This document shows, piece after piece, positions 55,421 through 64,000 of a stretch of 64,000 nucleotides of DNA. This stretch comes from Sitta carolinensis (Eukaryota > Chordata > Aves > Passeriformes > Sittidae), in contig JAVUNC010000019.1 of the NCBI GenBank assembly GCA_032173965.1, positions 6,386,501-6,450,500 on the forward strand, in the 5' to 3' direction. Numbering within the stretch: position 1 is the stretch's first letter; every line of letters starts with the position of its first letter. The notes beneath the pieces are model-generated. The model was not told the origin of the DNA, ran no database searches, and saw only the letters and a program-made list of their open reading frames with translations. The translations under genes and the position numbers were made by a program.

Positions 55421-58400
55421 TCTAATATATACAATAAATAGAAGAGAATCAAAATAAAGTCTTTGTCATACTGCAGCGTAAAAACATGCATCCATCACAA
55501 TATGCAAACAGGATTTGTGAAAGAAAGCCCAGCCATTTGGTGTCTTTATTGACCTTACATTAGCATTAGCTTTGATTTAGAAAATAAGGTCAGTGGGCAG
55601 GCGCTTCAGTTTCCTTTACATTAGGCTCATCAAACATCACACCATCACCAAAAACCCCACTCTTTTCTCTCTTTGGAAATATCCATTCATTCAATATTAT
55701 CTATTGATGCTGTGGGCCAGGCTTCCAAAACCAAAGACATCCATTAAAATGAACCCAAGTGAGTGAAACCTAAAACATTTAATTACTTCCTATCTGGACC
55801 CCCACCATCAAATTCCACTTGGCTGCAATCTGTCTATGGAAAGCTGTGCCTCCAGCATCCCATTCTTAATGCAAGAATAACTCCAGAAGCCAAATTAAAC
55901 CTGGCCATGCCTTCCTGAAAAGGAAACTGATGAGGAACATGAAGCATTTGGAGTTAAATTTCACCACTATGGAATAGCTTTTCTGAACTAAAAATAATAC
56001 ATTCTTTTTAGCATTCCAACATCTTCCTCTAGTTTTTTATCCACAATTCAATTTCCAATACCAAAATATAATCATAAATGATCCAGATTTTAATTCACAA
56101 AAATTCTTTACAAAATTTTTCACTGCAATCCCTCAGAAATAATGAAACAAGAAAACATGTAAGAAAACCCAGCTGATAGTCTGTCTTAAATGTATGTCTG
56201 AATTTTAAGAGAGTGAAAATCCCATTTTACCTGAATGAACAGCAGATCAGCAGCCATTACTATAAAAATTCTTATTGAATAACACCTATTTTTCACATTT
56301 AAGTACTTTATTTTTATATTGGACCATGCTTTGTTCTCACACAACTACCCATCTATCTGTACACGCCCAAAAGATTTCTAAATAAAAACTACAAAACAAT
56401 CAATTTCTTCAACTGTTTCATTAGAAAGTGGCTACATGTAACAGAAAAGTAATCTGTTTTTTGTTTAGAGCAGCTAGAAAACAGCAATTTATCTTAGAAA
56501 CACTTAAAAGATGTTCAATTTAGTTAACAAACTTTGCATGATACTGCAGTCCTATCTAAGCATGCAGAGTGACTTGTAAATATTATGATTTAGGCAATGA
56601 CTCAGTACTTGTTAAACCCAGAAGTTCTGAGTAAGTCCTGTGAAGTAACTGCCTTTTGCATGTAGACAAGAACTAGAATAAAGTCCATCCAAAAACCCAC
56701 ACATCACCTCTACCACATGGCAATTGACTTTTCCATTATTTTTCAAAACTTTGTATCTTTAGAATTTGAAATAATCAAATTCCATAGGTGCTCCTTAAAA
56801 CAATATTTTGTTTCTAAAATATCAACATGGACACAATTACTGCATCACATTGCTAGAAGTGCATGAGATCAACAAGGAAGATAGCACAGAAGAAAGGATG
56901 CAACTTGCCCTTATTTCAGAAGTCAAAAATGAGGTGAATACCTCAGACGGCTCTTTGAAATCAGCAAAGTATAATTTTGATTTTGTTCTTAGGAACAGAA
57001 ATTTTCTACTTGAAGGATTCTTTTCAGTAGAAGTTTTAATGTTTCCCCACAAATAAAATCAGTTAGGAAATTCACAATAGTTACAAACATTGACTTCATC
57101 TGCATACATCAGATTATGACACAGACGATCCTCTATAAGACGTGCCAAGACATTTGAACCATTTCAGATTCCCTTTGGATTCTGTCCCTGTTCCACTTAT
57201 CATATAATCACCAGAAATGAGCTCATAGCCAGGAAAAAACCCAAACCCCATGACCAAAATACAGACAGTCTAAATACCTTCACTCAGGGTGGTAAGCATG
57301 GGTATTTGTAGGTTAGATCCTTCTCACAGAACTAAGGAGGCAGCAACAACGCACAACATTTCTGATAAACCTCTGATTAAAAGGCAATTTTTGTGCAGGT
57401 TAAAATAAATTAAACAGCTCTGATGCACAATACAGGCCTAGTTCTTCCATATGCATCTTGTTTAATTCCCCCATGGACATGGGGCACAGAGGCCATGACC
57501 TGGCCTCTCACTGTTTTCTCTGAGCATCACTCACTGGTAACCACAAATTCACTGGCTCTAAAGATCTATTGTACCTCCAAGGCTATCAACAGAGAAAGGT
57601 AAGACAGAGATCCAGGTTAAATTCTTAAGTTTAAGGCTTTCAATATTAAACACTGTATTTTACATAAATTCTATACTACAGTTCTGAGCCTAAGGAAGTC
57701 TCAGAACTCCTAAGAAGCACTTACCAACTGCCACCCACATTCTGCAGCTTAAGAACAGAGATAGTAACTGTCAGGAATATGATTAAAATCAAACATTGGG
57801 ACTGCAGAAATAAAACATAAGGCTGTGCCAAGTCCTTTCCATATCAGATAACCTTGATATGGAAAAAACTAGGCCCTCAAAATTCAAAGACCACCATTAT
57901 GGTGGTTCTGTAGACAATTTCCTTATCACTCTGCAAATCCACTGTCTGACTGAATGGGTGTACTGCTTTTCCAGGTTCCAGACTACTTTTAAGAAAGTAG
58001 TCAGAAAATATGATCAGAAAAATCACATTCATTTGCCCTTGAAATCTGTCTTGAGTTTCCCTACCTACATCTGCTATGTGATTTGCATCATTCTGCACAC
58101 ATTGGCCAAGTCCAGTCACCTTTTTGCCAGCTCTATAAATATAATTACCAGTAGCTCCCGAGGGTCAGCACTACCTCTACACTGAATACAGACAGACTGC
58201 CAGGAACTTCACAGATAGAGTACCCAATACTGGCATTAAGGCTCTATCTTTTCTTAATGTGCTTAAAAGAAAGTTTTTACCCAAAGAGATCTCAAATCTA
58301 GTGCCAGATGCAGGATGTACAAGCTTCCAAGCTTGGGTCTGAAAAAGACAGCAGCAATGACCCATTGCAGGCAAATAAAACTTCAAATAAGACACAGTGC

Positions 58401-61400
58401 AGATGAAGAGTGACATGGGAACAATGTTGAAAGTATAACCTGTATCCTGTGTTTCCTTTCTCCAAAGAGCATGGAGTAAGGGTTAAACATTTGGACCTTA
58501 TGGAAGGTATTCTCTCTGTTACCTCTGTTGAAGGCTTTCTTTCTCTATTCTGCACTCTGTAACTCTGAGTAAGTGTACCAGGGCTAGAAGTGCATCCACC
58601 AGGACAGAGAAAAAGGACAAAAAATGCCCACATCTCTGTTTAAAGGAAAGATCTTCCTATACCACATATGAAGCACAATGACAGTGGTGCACCTTTAAAT
58701 ACATGATTTACTGGAAAGCAGCTTGCTTTGGTTTTGTTCTGTAGCAGTTAGACTTTAAAAGAGGAATGAACGAAAAGCAAAACTTTGGATTTTGGAAAGA
58801 CAATTGGTGGTATGCTGCTTCTTAATTTAACATTTGGAAAAGTATGTTCCTACTACAAAGCCGACCACAGGAGAAAGAAAACATAGTGCTCTTTTCCCAA
58901 AAATGGAGAAGCAGAAGCAATACAGAATGTCCTTTATCTCGGAGCCTGGATGCTGTGGTCTAGCCACAAGTGACTGGAGCTGGAACTGAAACACTGCCTT
59001 TCTTCCCTACTGGCTGAGGTACATTTAAACACTGAAACATGGTGCAGCCGTAGCTTCCCTGCAATAACCCCTCCCCCAAATGAACAAAAAAAAATACTTT
59101 GAACTATGGCTTTAGAGTCACCTTTGGGTGTTCAAGCTACAACAGCATCAACCCCAAACCTTAGATGAGGCAAACTGACAGGTGCACCACACAAAAGCTG
59201 ACCTGTGCTCCCTAAAGGCTGAGAAAGCACATGCCAGAAAGCCTCTAATTCAGGCAGACAGGATCCCTCTCTGGATGCCTTTAAATACATTTACATCCTC
59301 TCACTGAATCTACAGGAATCCTGAACATGTGCTCTAAAGTGCTCTTACTTCTTTAACACATAGACAATCTTATTTTAAGCACAGCACGCCCCCTCCTTAG
59401 ATTTCTACAAACCATAGTGACACTGAGACAAAGCCAAATGCAACTTGTCACCACTTCTTTTATATTGATTTTTTCCTCTCCACATCTACCAGTATCTCCA
59501 TCACACCTCATTTTAATTCAAAATATTCTACTCATCTCTTCCAAAACAGTATTAGCTATGTTCAGATCAACTAGAGCTGCAACAATAAATGAAGTATACA
59601 TGCCTTGTAATGTGCAATTAGCAGAATACTCTGTTAAAAACAGAATTAAAGACAATTCTTTGGAATGAAACTGGTACTGGACAAATATGTGTCAAAGGAA
59701 AAAAAAAAACACCAAAACAACAAGAATGTGCTAAGACATCAATGCTGAAAGAGATTAAAATTTGGGCTGGTGACAAACTGGAGGGCACAGACAGACAAAT
59801 GGTGACAGTCTGCAACTTTTCCAATATTCAGGTAAGATATATTCAGCTGGCTCCTGAAAACAGTCCATCTTATTTATTGTGCAACAAGACTTGTGACTTC
59901 TCACAAAAAGTGTTAAATGTATTCCATGGCAAGATCCTAAATATACTGCCTTTCAAAACAACCCTTGAAGTGCAGGGATCTTATGGCCTTTACAAGAACA
60001 GGAATTGGCAAGTGATAAATTAAGGGAAAAGCAAGTCATCCAATATTAGCTGGTAGATTTAGAAATCCATATAAGAACTTTATAGAGCATAGAGCATTAT
60101 GTAGAGCTTTAAAGTTTAAAGCAGAGCTCCAAATGATTTTAGTGACAGCTGAGAGTTCTCAGTATCTCTTCATATCAAACCACAGGAAGTCACCTAACTG
60201 ATCCATATGGTGATGAATGCACAATACTGGCTACATACAAAATATGTGGTTAATATCCAGCATTACATGAAAAAAGAAACAAAAAAAACCAAAAACAAAC
60301 CCTCTGTAGCAGCCAGCAAGAGAACAAAATTCTCCATAGCATCATTCAATTCACTTGTAAAAAAACCCGAAACATTTTCTTTTCCAGCAAACCACAAATT
60401 CATCCACTAAGTAACTGCTTACTTTGACAGCTTAGTCCCAAATAAAATATGAATTAGTTTCCAGAGCCCTGCTGTCCTATGGCATGGGCAAAACAGGTCA
60501 CAGGGGAGAACAGGCAGGGAGAACATCACCATCATACAGCTATTTTGGCTTAAACTATAAATGATACTCACATATCCTTTATTTCAGACTAGGAGGAGTT
60601 CTCTGAGCTTTCAAGCAAACCCAGAATTAGCTCAAACATTACACAGCCAAATTCCTTTACAGATATACAAAGAACATAACGTAAATTTCTTTATAACACC
60701 AACACTGCCATTCCTTGCTCCATTCTTACACCATTAAAATCTGGTGTTGTATTTCCGGGAAAGAGATAAATAAAAATCTCCTGTCCACTCAGCAAGGTAC
60801 AGTTAAACAATACATCTTCTTCACTTCCTAAGTCAGTTTTGCTGCAACTGCAGACATACTTCACCCAGCAATCAGTTCATTCCCTGCAGGCGTGCAGATG
60901 TCAAACTGTGGAGCTGCACCATAAATCTTTATCACTGAAACAGCACAAAAAATGCTCAACATCCAGTGAGTGTGGAAGGATACAAAACCCCAGCAGATAC
61001 AAAATAAAAAAGCAAAACATGGTCATTACTTGGGCCTTGCATTTCCAAATGACCAGTAGGTCTGGCTTCTGATCTGAACAGAGATGCCTGAGGTCAAGAC
61101 ATCTGCTGGGCAGTGGGGACCCTTTCATGAATGACACTAGCTCCTCAAATTCAGGAGCAGCAGAATCCCAGGGAAACAGCTCAAAGACAATCCTTGTACA
61201 TTGCTCAACTCATGCTGAATGTGTAACACACTTGGAATAATTCTGAGAATTAGATAAGCGAGTTTTGGTCCCACCTGTCCTATCATCAAGTTGAAACCAC
61301 TCAAAAGCAAGATACATATCTCAGGGAAGCAGAGGTTTTAGGGTTCATGGTTAGTTCAGGACAAAATGCTAAGTTTTAAGGATGAGTCAGAACTCTCAGC

Positions 61401-64000
61401 AAATGTGGGAAGGCAGCTCTGAACCATCATTTATTTGTTCTGTACTTGTGCAGGAGCTAAGCAGAGGCCAGCACCCTCAACATGACCAGAAGGTCAGTGC
61501 TCCACAGAACCAATGCAATGGCAACACATCAACATCTCTTTCCATACTAAAGCTTCATTCCTGAAGAATTGAAAGAAACAGGGAAGAAAAATAACCACAT
61601 GGACTTTTCCTGTGTATGTCTTTCTCCCAACACTGTAAGCAACATTAAAAAAACCCAAACAAACTCATTACTTCAAGTTTCAAATCCTAACTACTCTTCT
61701 CAGCTAATAAGCTCCAAAATTATGCACCCTATGCAGCTAATGAAATCACAAGAAAGAAACATGCCTCTTCTTTTCCAGTGCAACCATCTGCAGTAACATT
61801 TTTGAGGAACTAAACCAACTCAAAGGAAAATTATCATCATGCTTGCTGCAGAAAAGTACCTTTAAACAAAGATGTTGACTGTGCTAACAACGTCTTGGAG
61901 ATTTTTGTGTGTGGCCATTCAGTCACAGTCACCAGTCAAAGGCACAAGCAAGAGGGGAAAAGCATTCAAAGGGATGAGTAAAGGAATTACTCTCCATTTA
62001 ATCTGCAGCTCACCTACTGAGCTCACAAAATGGAAGTGACTTACTATACTAACCCACATAAAATAAAGCTTCCTCTGTTACATGGAACTGAGGAGAGAAG
62101 GGGGGAAAGACTCAAGAACCTCCAGAACATTAAATTCTTCTTTGCAGTTTGGGATTTAACTGAAGAAATCACCAAGTAACTTGCTCTATATTATTCCTTA
62201 ATGTAGTTCAGAGAAGCAGAGACATTCATCAGCAGAATCATATAATGAATAAAAATGTTCAGCAGGAGGTGGGATAACTACATTATTTACAAGCAGGAAA
62301 ACCACAAATGAGCTCTTGCAGCTTTCCAGAACAAATACTGATGCAGGATATGGTTTTGCACTAGCTTGCACTTCATTCAGATGTCACTGATCCATACAAA
62401 TAAACAAAACAAATTTTAAACCCCACTACTGTTCTGTCTTTGATTTTACACAGGTGTGAATGACTGCCCCTTATTACAGATGTCATGTGGTTAGGCTAAA
62501 GTCTAATATTTTATAATTTTTTTCATGAGAGCTCCCTTTAAATGATCAAATAATTCATTAAAAGTTACTTTTTTCTATTCACGTGCTAATGAGATCAAGA
62601 TTGGACTAAAACCCAAATTCCACTGCCCACAGACTAGTAAGAAAACAAACTCATTTTAGTAAGCCTACCACGTCAGAGCACCAATTCAGTGGTGACCTTC
62701 CACACCTGTAAAAGAAAGGAGGCAAGTTTCTAAAGTCCTGCTGCACCACATCAAGAACAAGAAATCTAAATCACTGTCATTTCAGGAATATTAAATGTGC
62801 AACAGCAGAGCAGAGGAATAGTTATTCCTTCCCCAGAGCAGAGGAATAGTTATTTCTTCCCCTTGTCCAAAAGTATGCACAAGAGCTGGCTATGGCAGAA
62901 GGCCATGGAAGGCAAACTCCAACCTTTGCCATACTTTCTCGGAAGAACTCTGAGACACTCAATGCCAACTCCAATTCCACTATTCCTGGTATATCATAAA
63001 TAGCTACCTTGGGACACTTGAAGAACTGCCATTTTAACCTGGCAGGGCAAAAAGACAAATTACAGCAATTTGTACAAAATGTTTCTGTTCAAATGAAACA
63101 CAAAGCAAACGCAAATTATAATGAGGCAGCAAAATCACTCAGAAATATCCTTATCAAACAAACTGCCCCATAAATAACTTCTGATGCAAAGCATTATGCA
63201 CTACATAAATTACACTGTGCCTCGGAAATAGTTGCAAAGAAATAGCTCATGTTTAGTTCTTGAATTTTCCTTCTGCAGTACTATAAAAAAGAAAAACTCC
63301 ACATTTCTCCTCTGGTATGTCACGACTAAGTTGCTGTACAAACAGACTGAGCACTAACCAACCTCCGGGCACCCTACAGAATGTACTCAGAAGTTCTTAA
63401 GCAGTAAACATCAAAACGAAGTTAATGAAAAATGCAAAGTATCCATTCTTGATGGAAAGCTGACTTCTACTTAGCACAGTTGCTTTAAAATCAGTTCCTC
63501 ACAGGGCAGTTCAGAGCGCCAGGGGAAACAGGCAGGAAGCAGATACTCAGAAGCACCAGACAGAATAAAAGGAGGGGTAGGAAGAGGGAATTTCCTGATC
63601 CACAGAAGTGACAGCATTACGAAACTGCTTACCTATACTGTCTTTTTCACCTTAACTGATAATTAAGTACAAGGTTTTAAGAGAACCTGCCTGAGCCTTC
63701 AATTAAAACTTTTTTTGAGCAATACCTATGCAGATACAGCTTTCCAGGAGGTTAATTCCCAGCATTAGCTGGTGATAATAATCAAAGAGTTTCTGGTTAT
63801 CTCTGGTGACATCATATTTGACTTCCTGAAAGCATACTAAGTTTTATGGGTTAAGTTTCTAGTGTAGCAATGATCTAAATTTTGCAGCCTGACAGTTAAT
63901 TGCTCCAACACCACAACCATCAGTATTCCTGAAAGTCCACTCAAGCTAAACCCTAACATGCAGCAGGAGACAGTGCAAACCTATTCTATAAATAGGAAAT
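55421..64000. other. Intron stretch without recognised genes
   Basis: AT-rich sequence in which only the 28-base tandem duplication at 62807-62862 stands out. No CDC42BPA exon, RNA gene or clear transposon was seen before the right edge. Confidence 0.6.
62807..62862. repeat. 28-base tandem duplication
   Basis: Two adjacent 28-base units (62807-62834 and 62835-62862), each beginning agagcagaggaatagttatt, differ at one base (c versus t). This is a young duplication. Confidence 0.92.

Larger units (their letters stand above)
19551..64000 (-). other. CDC42BPA: Long 5' intron of CDC42BPA (partial, at least 44 kb)
   Basis: Everything above exon A appears to be intron. Exon A starts with two bases completing a split codon, so an upstream coding exon must exist. 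An exon encoding the MRCK-alpha N-terminus was looked for on the minus strand and not found. Known: in mammals CDC42BPA has a very long first intron. The stretch holds a MIR-like relic, CR1 pieces at about 34830-35075 and 40400-40530, several homopolymers and microsatellites, and a CpG-dense block near 54280-54720. Long parts (for example 24800-26500, 28000-30700, 42900-46100, 56000-62700) show nothing I can name. Confidence 0.8.

Overview
The window is vertebrate, almost certainly bird, nuclear DNA. It is AT-rich, non-coding over more than 99% of its length, and carries several fragments of CR1, the dominant retrotransposon of birds. Its only protein-coding content is four short exons on the minus strand. 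Their conceptual translations join in frame into the N-terminal lobe of the kinase domain of MRCK-alpha (CDC42BPA), a Rho/Cdc42-effector serine/threonine kinase of the DMPK/ROCK group. All four exons have canonical GT/AG borders and matching phases, so this looks like a live gene and not a pseudogene.

Layout from high to low coordinate, which is the direction of transcription. Positions 64000-19551 belong to one very long 5' intron of at least 44 kb, running off the right edge; the exon coding for the protein's N-terminus was not found. Exon A (19550-19459) encodes the lead-in to the kinase and its glycine-rich loop. Exon B (13334-13251) encodes the strand with the ATP-binding lysine. Exon C (8971-8876) encodes the alpha-C helix region. 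Exon D (4452-4304) encodes the hinge and runs to the H and most of the R codon of the HRD catalytic motif. Positions 4303-1 are the next intron, and the exon with the catalytic aspartate lies beyond the left edge.

Repeats: a clear minus-strand CR1 3' end (5466-5640); a degenerate minus-strand CR1 pol fragment in two reading frames (about 6850-7520); a probable minus-strand CR1 3' end (about 11020-11330); a plus-strand CR1 endonuclease fragment (about 34830-35075); and a plus-strand CR1 3' end (about 40400-40530). A MIR/CORE-SINE-like relic lies at about 20592-20722. Simple repeats include a 24-base G run, a 24-base A run, long purine tracts and two AT/GT microsatellites that contain short perfect inverted repeats.

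Non-coding points of interest inside the big intron are a CpG-dense block (about 54280-54720), which could be an alternative promoter or first exon, with the G24 tract and a G-rich segment close by. I found no CRISPR array, operon, tRNA, rRNA or second gene, and no convincing previously undescribed system. The novelty here is limited to candidate regulatory DNA and repeat relics.
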